In this document: positions 56,301 through 61,843 of the stretch, one piece after another
Position numbering within the stretch: position 1 is the first letter of the stretch
Layout: each line of letters begins with the position of its first letter
Source: Xenopus tropicalis
Lineage: Eukaryota; Chordata; Amphibia; Anura; Pipidae
Direction: 5' to 3'
Length of the DNA stretch: 64,000 nucleotides
Assembly: GCF_000004195.4 (NCBI RefSeq)
Contig: NC_030683.2
Span: 77,779,410 to 77,843,409 of the forward strand
Notes under the pieces: model-generated
Seen by the model: the letters and a program-made list of their open reading frames with translations, nothing else
Told to the model about the DNA's origin: nothing
Database searches by the model: none
Translations under genes and position numbers: made by a program

Positions 56301-57113
56301 TTAAAGGGGTAGTTCACCTTTAAGTTAACTGTTAGTATGTTATAGAGTGGCCAATTCTAAGCAACTATTCAATTTGTTAGTTTATTAATTAGTTTAAAAT
56401 TATTTATGTTTTATAGTTTTTGGATTATTTGCCTTCTTCTTCAAATTCTTTGTAACATTCAAATGGGGGTCACTAATCCTGGCAGCCAAAAAAGCTATTG
56501 CTCTGTGAGGCTACAGATTTATTGTTACTTTTTGTAACTTTTTTCTATTCAGTCCCTCTTCTATTCATATTACAGTCTCTCATTCAAACCACTCCCTGGT
56601 TGCTAAGGTAATTTGGACCCTAGCAAACAGCTGTTATAACTCCAAACTGAAGAGTTGCTAAGCAATTATTCAAATAATTAAAAAAACTACAAAAAAAATG
56701 AAGACCAATTGCAAATCATCTCAGAATTTTACTCTCAACATCATACTAAAAGTAAACTCAAATGTGAACAACCCCTTTAAGTATACTAAACATAATTTAA
56801 ATATTAAATAAACCAAGTAAGGATTCATTATTTCTCAGTGGGATTAAGTTCAATGTACTAGTTTATATTTACAGAAAAAAAGGAAATATGTTTTATTTGA
56901 TTAGAGTCTATGGAACCAGATAACGGATCCCATACCTTTACCAACCCCCTACTGCTTGCCAAATGGACATCGCATACACTGTAACTAGACATACTGTTTG
57001 ATTATCAATTTGTTCTAAAATAACTGCATATAAAGCAAAATATTTATTTTTCTTTTCTCATAGTTGGTAAACAAGGATCTATAATTCAGTATAACAAGGA
57101 ACCAAGTGTTTAA
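33149..57113 (+). CDS. crtam: CRTAM, cytotoxic and regulatory T-cell molecule (13 coding exons)
   Basis: Exons: 33149-33197, 35204-35341, 35908-36060, 37162-37305, 37402-37563, 38732-38800, 47275-47373, 47828-47932, 49657-49731, 51632-51733, 52128-52262, 55260-55346, 57064-57113. All junctions are phase 1 with GT..AG, giving 1368 nt and 455 residues. Domains: signal peptide 1-16; V-type Ig domain about 20-113 (Cys36, Trp48, D-E-G-I-Y-T-C with Cys96); second Ig domain 117-213 (Cys139, Trp152, Cys194, plus Cys175); Thr/Ser/Asn-rich stalk 216-370; membrane helix 376-399; cytoplasmic tail 400-455. Segments such as [29 protein letters not shown] and TLES-x-x-SRSNNE match mammalian CRTAM closely. 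CRTAM is a nectin-like receptor on activated T and NK cells that binds CADM1. The stalk is longer than in human (393 residues in total) through exon duplication, and the C-terminus ends KEPSV. Confidence 0.95.
34769..34946. mobile_element. Palindromic MITE in crtam intron 1
   Basis: TGTAACAGAGCCGCACACAC on the left pairs with GTGTGTGCGGCTCCGTTAC on the right, and GATCAAGGTGGTCACAATAA on the right pairs with the left arm around 34815-34835. The loop is a C-run near 34860. Confidence 0.8.
35204..35341 (+). CDS. crtam: crtam exon 2: first half of V-type Ig domain
   Basis: Acceptor TTTTTTAACAG, donor GTAGGT; 138 nt. Encodes [19 protein letters not shown] through [13 protein letters not shown]. 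Contains the B-strand Cys36 and C-strand Trp48 of the Ig fold. Confidence 0.94.
35908..36060 (+). CDS. crtam: crtam exon 3: second half of V-type Ig domain
   Basis: Acceptor TTTTGTTGCAG, donor GTAAGT; 153 nt. Encodes [19 protein letters not shown], then [14 protein letters not shown] with F-strand Cys96, and an N-glycosylation site N-K-T. An upstream in-frame ATG in the intron is not the start. Confidence 0.94.
36066..36350. repeat. 'ggtatgggacccattatccagaa' repeat in crtam intron 3
   Basis: Uninterrupted copy: starts ACAGGTATAGGACCCATTAT, with CCAATAGGATCAATTGC inside, and ends TCTGGATAACAGGTTTCCGG. It lies 5 bp after the exon 3 donor. Confidence 0.85.
36545..36860 (+). mobile_element. tRNA-type SINE in crtam intron 3
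   Basis: Head GGTGGCTCAGTGGTTAGTGC and GGGTCCAATCCCAGCC resemble the A and B boxes of RNA polymerase III promoters. The tail (GTGTGTGAATGTGATAGGGA, GTAAGCTCCTCTGGGGCAGG) is a phrase also found in decayed form at 62207-62360. Confidence 0.7.
37162..37305 (+). CDS. crtam: crtam exon 4: first half of second Ig domain
   Basis: Acceptor TTTTTTATTAG, donor GTGAGT; 144 nt. Encodes [34 protein letters not shown] with Cys139 and Trp152, and an N-C-S glycosylation site. Confidence 0.95.
37402..37563 (+). CDS. crtam: crtam exon 5: second half of second Ig domain
   Basis: Acceptor CTCTTCTAAAG, donor GTAAGG; 162 nt. Encodes [29 protein letters not shown] and [11 protein letters not shown]. Cys194 closes the domain; Cys175 is an extra cysteine also present in mammals. 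Three N-x-S/T sites. The run-through frame joining exons 4 and 5 across their short intron is not the protein. Confidence 0.95.
38732..38800 (+). CDS. crtam: crtam exon 6: start of stalk
   Basis: Acceptor TTATTATTTTGCAG, donor GTATGT; 69 nt, 23 codons ([20 protein letters not shown]). Membrane-distal start of the extracellular stalk. The 8.5-kb intron that follows holds most of the transposons listed below. Confidence 0.88.
39987..40405. mobile_element. TTAA MITE in crtam intron 6
   Basis: Starts TTAAAGGACAAGTCAACCC and ends GTTGACATGTCTTTTAA, TTAA on both sides. Same family as 12083, 22062 and 32404. Confidence 0.82.
41709..43541 (+). mobile_element. Tc1/mariner transposon, inactive, with nested hAT MITE
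   Basis: Left end CACTGCTCAAAAAAATAAAG after TA; right end CTTTATTTTTTCAAGCAG with its last bases changed. The sequence is strikingly close to the Tc1 family that I recall as spread between fish and lampreys. A frame at 41961-42185 encodes the paired-type HTH ([20 protein letters not shown] then [16 protein letters not shown]). After a 516-bp insertion, 42747-43334 encodes the catalytic part: LFTDES (first Asp) and [11 protein letters not shown] (second Asp), then [11 protein letters not shown] (Glu). The stretch between the first and second Asp is deleted, so the transposase is dead. Confidence 0.9.
42183..42698. mobile_element. hAT-type MITE nested in Tc1, perfect 8-bp TSD
   Basis: Ends TAGAGATGTAGCGAAC and GTTCGCTACATCCCTA, flanked by GCCGTAGG at 42175-42182 and 42699-42706. 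The interior has inverted segments such as GTTCGCAAAGTTTGTGAAC. It splits the Tc1 transposase after the helix-turn-helix. Confidence 0.92.
43687..43780. repeat. (AT)n/(GT)n microsatellite
   Basis: About 20 AT dinucleotides followed by GT repeats and further AT-rich steps. More AT tracts lie at 43561-43600, 44060-44105 and 44292-44322. Confidence 0.95.
44104..44325 (+). repeat. CR1-like LINE 3' tail with (CTATGTAA)n
   Basis: Contains CCAAGGCTATTGTGATACTA, GGGTTGAACTTGATGGACAA and TTTTTTCAACCCTATGTAAC followed by CTATGTAA repeats. This 3' end occurs in inverse orientation at 53384-53700 and may belong to the same LINE group as 6156-8048. Confidence 0.65.
44985..45100. repeat. Possible Penelope-like terminal fragment
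   Basis: CCCAGGTGGGACCGAAACGA resembles the conserved phrase in Penelope terminal repeats. The rest of 44330-45970 is AT-rich intron without a recognised feature. Confidence 0.35.
45973..46479. mobile_element. Harbinger-type MITE, TAA TSD, with internal tandem repeats
   Basis: GGGGCACATTTACTAACCCA at the left and TTAGTAAATCAGCCCC at the right, bounded by TAA at 45970-45972 and 46480-46482. The left half carries three tandem units with CGGCGTCTTTACGATTTTTG and CGTAAAAACGCGAG. The right half is their inverted complement, so the element folds into one long hairpin. Confidence 0.9.
47275..47373 (+). CDS. crtam: crtam exon 7: stalk, type-A repeat 1
   Basis: Acceptor TTTTTTATTTTAG, donor GTAATT; 99 nt. 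Encodes [19 protein letters not shown] and ends [10 protein letters not shown]. The end resembles that of exon 9 (NYTTGG), and the donor-side introns of the two exons are alike. Confidence 0.85.
47828..47932 (+). CDS. crtam: crtam exon 8: stalk, type-B repeat 1
   Basis: Acceptor TTCTGTTTTATTAG, donor GTAATT; 105 nt. Encodes [20 protein letters not shown] then [12 protein letters not shown]. Five N-x-S/T sites in 35 residues. It is homologous to exon 10. Confidence 0.88.
48690..48905. repeat. 'gagattagtcgcc' type repeat in crtam intron 8
   Basis: GGGAGATTAGACGCCCATGA, GCAATAATGTAAATCGCTGG and an inverted AATCGATTTACATTATTGCC. Same family as 23930 and 59577. Confidence 0.7.
48935..49080. repeat. 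Penelope-like terminal fragment
   Basis: AACCAAAGTTTTGGCCCCAC then TGAGCCATCGCCAGGGTTCC follows the 'accaaagttttggcccc...tcgtcaggg' pattern of Penelope terminal repeats. Confidence 0.45.
49251..49432. mobile_element. Palindromic MITE in crtam intron 8
   Basis: ACCCTGCGTGAGTTTACTAA on the left pairs with AAGTAAACTCATGCAGGGT on the right; inner arms include GGTTTCGCGCCAAAAAAA and TTTTTTGGCATGAAACC. Confidence 0.75.
49657..49731 (+). CDS. crtam: crtam exon 9: stalk, type-A repeat 2
   Basis: Acceptor TTTTAAATTTTAG, donor GTAACT; 75 nt. Encodes [19 protein letters not shown] then NYTTGG. Shorter than exon 7 but with the same end and similar flanking intron. Confidence 0.83.
49895..49975 (+). pseudogene. 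crtam: Decayed third type-B stalk exon of crtam
   Basis: The sequence CGTTTGTCTCCATTCCCTGA followed by TATAAAAGACATCTATTGTT and AACTAACCACAGCAATACT aligns with exon 8 (CTGTCTCCATTCTTAAATC, AATACATCTAATGC, AACCAGCCACAATACT) with a deletion in the middle. The intron in front (TTCATATTTATTTTTATGG) matches the exon 8 upstream intron (TCCATATTTATTTTCTG), but the acceptor AG is lost and a TGA occurs early. It lies 163 bp after exon 9, as exon 8 lies after exon 7. Confidence 0.75.
50540..50830. repeat. Dispersed repeat, copy 1 (crtam intron 9)
   Basis: CTGCCATCATTTGCGGTGTT, AAGGTTCCCCTGCGTCAATA, GGTGCAACTGACTGCGGGGA and GTGACCCTGCAGACATAAAT. It is shared, with about 75-80 percent identity by eye, with 53860-54190. 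Confidence 0.75.
51632..51733 (+). CDS. crtam: crtam exon 10: stalk, type-B repeat 2
   Basis: Acceptor ATTTCTTCTCTAG, donor GTAATT; 102 nt. Encodes [20 protein letters not shown] then [15 protein letters not shown]. It shares S-L-S-P-F-x-x-Q-N-x-S-N with exon 8 at nearly the same length. Confidence 0.87.
52128..52262 (+). CDS. crtam: crtam exon 11: transmembrane helix
   Basis: Acceptor CCTGTTTTTCAG, donor GTTAGA (non-consensus at +3 and +6). 135 nt. Encodes [20 protein letters not shown] and LFFL followed by the stop-transfer [11 protein letters not shown], very similar to mammalian CRTAM. If the weak donor is skipped, the frame hits a stop within two codons and would give a receptor lacking its tail. 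Confidence 0.92.
53384..53700 (-). repeat. CR1-like LINE 3' part, reverse orientation (crtam intron 11)
   Basis: CATCAAGTTCAACCCTTCCA, ATAGTATCACAATAGCCTTG and GAATCTGCCATTACAACATT are the reverse complement of the tail seen at 44104-44325, extended by about 170 bp further 5'. Confidence 0.7.
53860..54190. repeat. Dispersed repeat, copy 2 (crtam intron 11)
   Basis: AGAGTTCCCCTGTGTCAATA, CGTGCAACTTACTGCAGGGA and GCCCTCTGTGCTTGTGGATG correspond to phrases of the copy at 50540-50830. Confidence 0.75.
55260..55346 (+). CDS. crtam: crtam exon 12: cytoplasmic tail
   Basis: Acceptor TTTTTTTCTACAG, donor GTAAGC; 87 nt. Encodes [19 protein letters not shown] then [10 protein letters not shown]. The T-L-E-S and S-R-S-N-N-E stretches are conserved with mammalian CRTAM. 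Confidence 0.93.
56068..56245. mobile_element. Fold-back MITE (GGGTTACTGAGAGGAAGCC ends), crtam intron 12
   Basis: GGGTTACTGAGAGGAAGCC at the left and GGCTTTCTCTCAGTAACCC at the right. AGTGAAGCAGTACTAGCTGC pairs with GCAGCTAGTTCTGCTTCACT. It abuts the split repeat that carries the next element. Confidence 0.8.
56301..56780. mobile_element. TTAA MITE (AAAGGGGTAGTTCACCTTTAA family), nested
   Basis: Starts TTAAAGGGGTAGTTCACC and ends GTGAACAACCCCTTTAA. It sits inside a 'ggtatggg...' type repeat whose halves (GTAATTTGGATCTACATACT before; GTATACTAAACATAATTTAA after) are contiguous elsewhere. Confidence 0.85.
57064..57113 (+). CDS. crtam: crtam exon 13: C-terminus and stop
   Basis: Acceptor TTTTCTTTTCTCATAG; encodes [16 protein letters not shown] and TAA at 57111. 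In mammals the last exon is longer and ends in a class I PDZ ligand that binds Scribble. Here the tail is short, and Pro instead of Ser/Thr stands at position -2. Identification of this exon rests on phase, a strong acceptor and a polyadenylation signal 140 nt downstream. Confidence 0.75.
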
Positions 57114-57251
57114 CGCAATAATGAAACTTTAATCGCTTTGACTATGAACATGGAAAACCTTTACATCATTCTTTGGACAGCTTTATTCATATGCGACAGT
57201 AAAACTTTGTATATAGAAATGTATAGTTGCTGTAGATATCTTACACATTTT

Positions 57252-57257
57252 AATAAA
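57252..57257 (+). terminator. crtam: crtam polyadenylation signal
   Basis: AATAAA 139 nt after the stop codon, followed by a GT/T-rich stretch. Cleavage is expected near 57270-57280, giving a 3' untranslated region of about 160 nt. Confidence 0.75.
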
Positions 57258-57280
57258 TGTATATATTATTTAACATTCTG

Positions 57281-57970
57281 ATTCTGGCTACTGATTACTT
57301 AAGAAGTGTTTAATTATTTTTTTATGTGATTCTTTGCTCTGTAAATGCAGTTATGATATGACATGAAAAACAATTATAGACTATGGATTTCAAGCTTATG
57401 TGTCAGTCTACCTTCTAAAACTACATGGTTCAGTTAACAGTTATATTTCATTCATTATGTATTAGTTAATATGGTAATTATTATTATACCGTACTGTATA
57501 CCGTACTAAAATTGTGAGTGATGTAGTCAGTTATTCCTTAGTGTAATAGCCTTTTATAGATTGCAATTCTCATACGCAATTCCACCAACATTCTGTTCAT
57601 CAATGGCAATCTCTTATTTGACATTCCCATCCACAGCCTCTCAGTGCTGAAATTAGCCATTAATACTGTAATCCTTTCTATGCACTAAAATCCAGGGCCA
57701 GACTGTAGTACTAACAGAATAGATCCCAAGCCTCTGCTAAGTGGGGGATTTGCTAGGTTTTGTGCCTCCACCCAGGGCTAAACCATGTACTAGTGGGCAA
57801 CAACTCCCTGGGAACTGAAACAGCAGTGTTTACCATGCCACCTTTAATGGACAATAAACCACACAATAGATAGCAAACTGTAATAGATTAACAGGAAAAT
57901 ATATAAGCAATTTAGTGAGAACAGGGTTAACAAGGGTTAACAATGTTAACAATGTTAACATAACACATGG
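57281..57970. other. Intergenic sequence 3' of crtam
   Basis: AT-rich, with no gene. 57685-57830 contains a fragment starting CAGGGCCAGACTG, of hAT-like repeat type. A short GTTAACAAGGGTTAACAATG direct repeat occurs at 57925-57960. Confidence 0.5.
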
Positions 57971-58165
57971 TTGCCTTCCCCCTGCCATCCCACCGGTGAA
58001 CATGTAAGTCGCCGGCGGGATGGCAGACGCAGCGGCGAGATTTCGCGCAAATCGCCGAAAAAGACTCGCGCCGCTTTTTCGGCGATTTCCCAAAATCGCC
58101 CCGCCGCGTGTGCCATCCCGCCGGCGACTTACATGTTCGCCGGTGGGATGGCAGGGGGAAGGCAA
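57971..58165. mobile_element. GC-rich palindromic MITE
   Basis: Left arm TTGCCTTCCCCCTGCCATCC and AACATGTAAGTCGCCGGCGG are exactly or nearly complementary to the right arm, which ends GGATGGCAGGGGGAAGGCAA. The centre has CGGCGA / TCGCCG stems. The overlapping 81- to 111-codon frames on both strands are shadows of the palindrome. 58167-58225 is a further 'ggggagattagtcgcccgc' fold-back. Confidence 0.88.
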
Positions 58166-58237
58166 CTCGGGGAGATTAGTCGCCCGCGAGCAGGGAGTTT
58201 TGCCGCGGGCGACTAATCTCCCCGTGTACCAGAGCCC

Positions 58238-58532
58238 TTATAGTTTATACAAATAAGCTGCTGTGTAGCCACGGTGGCAGCCATTCAAGCTGGGAAAAAA
58301 AGGAGAAGGCACTGGCTACATAGCAGATAACAAATAAACCCTATAGAATACAATAGTGTTTCATCTGTTATCTGCTATCTGCCTGTGCCTTTTCTCCTTT
58401 GAATGGCTGCCCCTGGGGCTACACAGCAGCATTCTTTGTGTATACTATAGTAGTGCTTCTGAGGCAAACACACCAGGGTAGCAGTACATTATATTGGAAT
58501 TACTTTTATACTCTTTTTTTGGTGTTACCTTT
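58238..58532. mobile_element. AAAGGAACAGTAACACC-family MITE, left-truncated
   Basis: Fold-back interior CTGCTGTGTAGCCACGGTGG pairs with CTGGGGCTACACAGCAGC, and it ends TTTTTTTGGTGTTACCTTTAA. The left terminus is missing. Confidence 0.8.
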
Positions 58533-59576
58533 AAGAACACTGATTGTGCACACTATAGATCTGTGAGGATTTACTACTAGTACCAAGGTAGTGTGAGCAG
58601 AGTTATGTGTTGCAACACCAGACTGAAGCCCCCCCAGGGTGTCAAAAACAAAGGTTTTACCAACTATCAGTGACAATGAAAGGTGAATAAATCCTGTGAG
58701 GCAGTTCCAGAGAAGCAGTCTGGCAGCTATAATCCACACTGAGCTTGACATGCTGAAGTAGAGAAAGGCTCCTGATATCCTAAGGATATCCACAGCAGGT
58801 GTCCCGGAGGCTGTGGTAATCCCAAATCCAGATCCAGTGTACACGCTGGCAACTCCCAACAGGGCTGAAGTCCCAACTATCCTACAGGGATTACTACCCT
58901 GTACTTACCCCATTCACTATGTGACTGTATGGGAAGGGTTAAATAACTCCCTGCTCTCTCTGACTATGGGGATCCCTATACAGGGTTGGACTAGGGTGTA
59001 TTGGGCCCACTGGGGCCAACTTTCCATTCATTTTATTTGTGGCAAAGGGAGGGAGGGGACCTGGGCTGGTGGGGCCCACAGAGTTTTTCATGATCTACCC
59101 CACTCTGTTATCATTTTGGCTCATGGGGTTATGTATATGAAGGAAAAGGGCAAGTACAATACATTTACCTCATACACCTAAAACACTGCTCATTTTATGG
59201 AAGCCTGTTCTAAGAATCACTGCATTGGTTCCTACCCTTTAGGTTAAAGTGGAGATTCATCTGTTGAGTTTTTTTTTCTTATTCTTTAGAACATTTTTCA
59301 ATTGGCCAATTTTTAGTGTTGTTGTATTATTCTGCCTATATACAGACTGTGGTCACTTTCTGCTTTCTAGGTAAACTAAGCCTCAGCAAGCAGTGTAACA
59401 TAACATTACACTTACAGTATGTGGTTCAAGGAATTAATTGTAAATTGGTACGCATAGCAATGCTTTTTATAATAAAACAACCCTTCAGGTGCTGATTGGT
59501 GGCAAAGAAATCTTTCTGACAAACTGTCTTTAAACCTCCCTCAGACTATCAGAGCTAGCTGATCCAGTCTCTTAGG
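58533..59576. other. Intergenic, no gene seen
   Basis: 58550-58975 includes a frame without recognisable domains on each strand; 58980-59200 has GGGTTGGACTAGGGTGTATT and GGGGCCCACAGAG, typical of an interspersed repeat. Confidence 0.4.
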
Positions 59577-59840
59577 GCAATGACAGACCAGAAGGTTAGT
59601 TGCCCATGATAAATCTCCTTCAAATACTTTCCGACTGGCTAATAAGCAAATCACTGGTACATGACATGGCTACTTTGCGAAGTACCCCAAAGTTGCCTCT
59701 CGAGCAAATTCCAGTCTTTGTATGTTTCCCCACTGACAATTTGCATTTTAGCTGGTGGGAAAACATTTGAAGGAGATTAGTCACCCACAGCAGAGGAATT
59801 TTATCACGGGTGACTAATCTTGTGGTCTGTTGTTGCCCTT
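59577..59840. repeat. 'gactaatctcc' fold-back repeat
   Basis: CAATGACAGACCAGAAGGTT at the left is the complement of the right end (AATCTTGTGGTCTGTTGTTG). Inner arms AAATCTCCTTCAAATACTTT and AAACATTTGAAGGAGATTAG. A similar unit starts at 59926. Confidence 0.75.
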
Positions 59841-60589
59841 AGGGAGTGATGTGGAGAAAGTGCAGTTTAAGTCATTCATTCTGGGCAAACATTCTACAGA
59901 CTTACTGCTATGCTGTCATCTGTTAGGGCAATGACACTCTGCGATATTCGTAACCACGTTTGTTTTGTCGCAAGGGCAAATTTGGAAAGCCAAAGTGACA
60001 CATATGTTTTCCCACTGGAGATTTACATTATCGCCGTTGAGAAGGCATAGAGTAGATTTGTTGTGGGTGACTAATCTCCTCCTCCTTATAGAAAGGGCCA
60101 GTATAACTTCTAGTTACACAACTATTGCTTCCTATTGCACTCAAGATTCCCTTCCCTCTGGAGAGCCCTGTTCTATTTACTGTTTTACTGAAAAATGGAA
60201 CAACTGGGAGATCTGCTCTGTTATAGGTTATTTCAATTAATCCCTGTATTAGCATAATACAATAATGATAACAGTAAAAGTAAACACATTTGGAATTGGT
60301 TGGTTTACAAAGCTGTAATTTTTTTAATAGGTTTCATCATTAAGTCTGTGGTAAACAAAATGAATTATATATTCACTTATACACATATGCTTCTTGTTAC
60401 AAAACCTTCAGAAAACAACATAAAATAGTTTGGCAAATGAATGCACAAAGTGCATAGAAGATCTTTCCAAAAGAGTAATGAGATAACCCTACTTGGCAAG
60501 GCAATAATCCATCTCCTATTCAGCCACATTCTGCAGTGATGACTTCCTAGGCCTCAGTAGTGTTGCGTGTAAAGAAGCCTTTTGTTATG

Positions 60590-60697
60590 GGCTGTTTGTT
60601 GTTCATTTGGGAGCCATAGCAACCCTGGGATCACTCACGAGGAAGCAGTTAGGAGAGAGCATGTTACATTGCTGGTATCCTGCTTATAACTAGCCAG
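60590..60697 (+). other. Candidate non-coding first exon (possible JHY)
   Basis: CTGCTTATAACTAGCCAG is followed by the strong donor GTAAGG at 60698, with an X-box and GC-richer sequence just upstream and an AT-rich intron-like sequence after it. No open frame is required. In human, CRTAM is followed by JHY on the same strand, so a first exon of that gene is a reasonable guess. It could also be a chance donor. The start coordinate is only approximate. Confidence 0.4.
60610..60623 (+). promoter_or_regulatory. X-box (RFX-binding) like site
   Basis: GGAGCC-AT-AGCAAC against the consensus GTNRCC-(0-3 N)-RGYAAC: one mismatch. RFX factors switch on ciliary genes through X-boxes close to the start site. 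Confidence 0.5.
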
Positions 60698-61793
60698 GTA
60701 AGGAAGGAATAAAATACAATTCTCGTACTTTATTTTAGGATTTCAAGTGTTAGATATTTTGCTGTTTAAAGTGCATTGTTGACAATGACAAATAATGGTA
60801 AATTTCTACATTGCTTAAGGTTACGACATACTTGCTAGAGAACAGCATTGCATTAAACACATAACATGAGCTATAACAGGACATGAGGCATTATGAGGTA
60901 GGCAGTAAATTCACAGCCACTTTTATATACTAAATATTAGCAGTTACAAAATAGGAAATTGTTTAAAAGCGGTACTTAACAATTACTATAAATAAATGCA
61001 TTTAGAGTTGCATTTAGGCCCTATTTAAAAACTGGTGATAAAGGAAAATCTCTCAAAACTGTCTAAATTCTCCCATTTTTTACATATATTAACAAATGAC
61101 TCAATGAAAAAGTAACAACTTTGGTATATATTTTTGTTTTGACATTTTTCCAAAGTTTATCCTAATTCCAAAGGCAGTCCCTTTCAATTAAAATTTCTGT
61201 TAAATTTATTCTTACAGTCAAATCAAGCAAATTCTATAGGGCCCATTATGATTTGGTGAATTAATAATTCCAGTTCTGTTGCAGATAGTCCTGATTATTG
61301 ACTAAACAACATGTAAATGGTGGTTGTGTAACAAAACTCTGACTGCAAGCCTATACTGTGCACTTACTGACACAAATGCAATTAAAAACAGGTGCAAATT
61401 TGCACTTTTATTAGTGTGTCACTATTGTGGTTGGCACAATGACATTGAAATTCTGGGATAACTATTATTAGTGAATGAGTGAATGAGGCCCCACATGTTT
61501 GAAAAAAGTTGAGTTTCAATGTTGCTATTAATTAAGGGAAATTGCAGCAGCTTTGGACTGGAATTGTGCATTTATAGTCATATTATAAATTCCTGTTTGT
61601 GTTTTGTTACAATTTTTCATTTTTATACAAGCATTTATAGTTTTTATGGTCTTTACATTTATAATCCACAATTTCAAGAAAGCAAGTCTAAGAAAGTGAG
61701 ATATAATTGCCTGCCTTGTCTTGAATATGTGTCATACTGCATGTTTGTTAAAAGAATGCAATTTTTATGCCCCACGATGGCATTTGCTACAAG

Positions 61794-61843
61794 ATAATAT
61801 ATTGATTATGCCTGTAGTAGGGAAAGACAGCAGGAAAATTACG
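61794..61843 (+). CDS. Possible start-codon exon (12 codons)
   Basis: ATG at 61808 opens a frame MPVVGKDSRKIT that runs directly into a consensus donor GTAAGTG at 61844. A possible acceptor AAG precedes at 61791-61793, but the pyrimidine tract is poor. It would follow the candidate exon at 60590-60697 after about 1.1 kb. Without a following exon in the window the assignment is weak. Confidence 0.3.

Noticed and set aside
57830..58256. Overlapping 78- to 111-codon Arg/Pro-rich frames on both strands
   Set aside because: They come from a GC-rich palindrome; both strands read nearly the same sequence.
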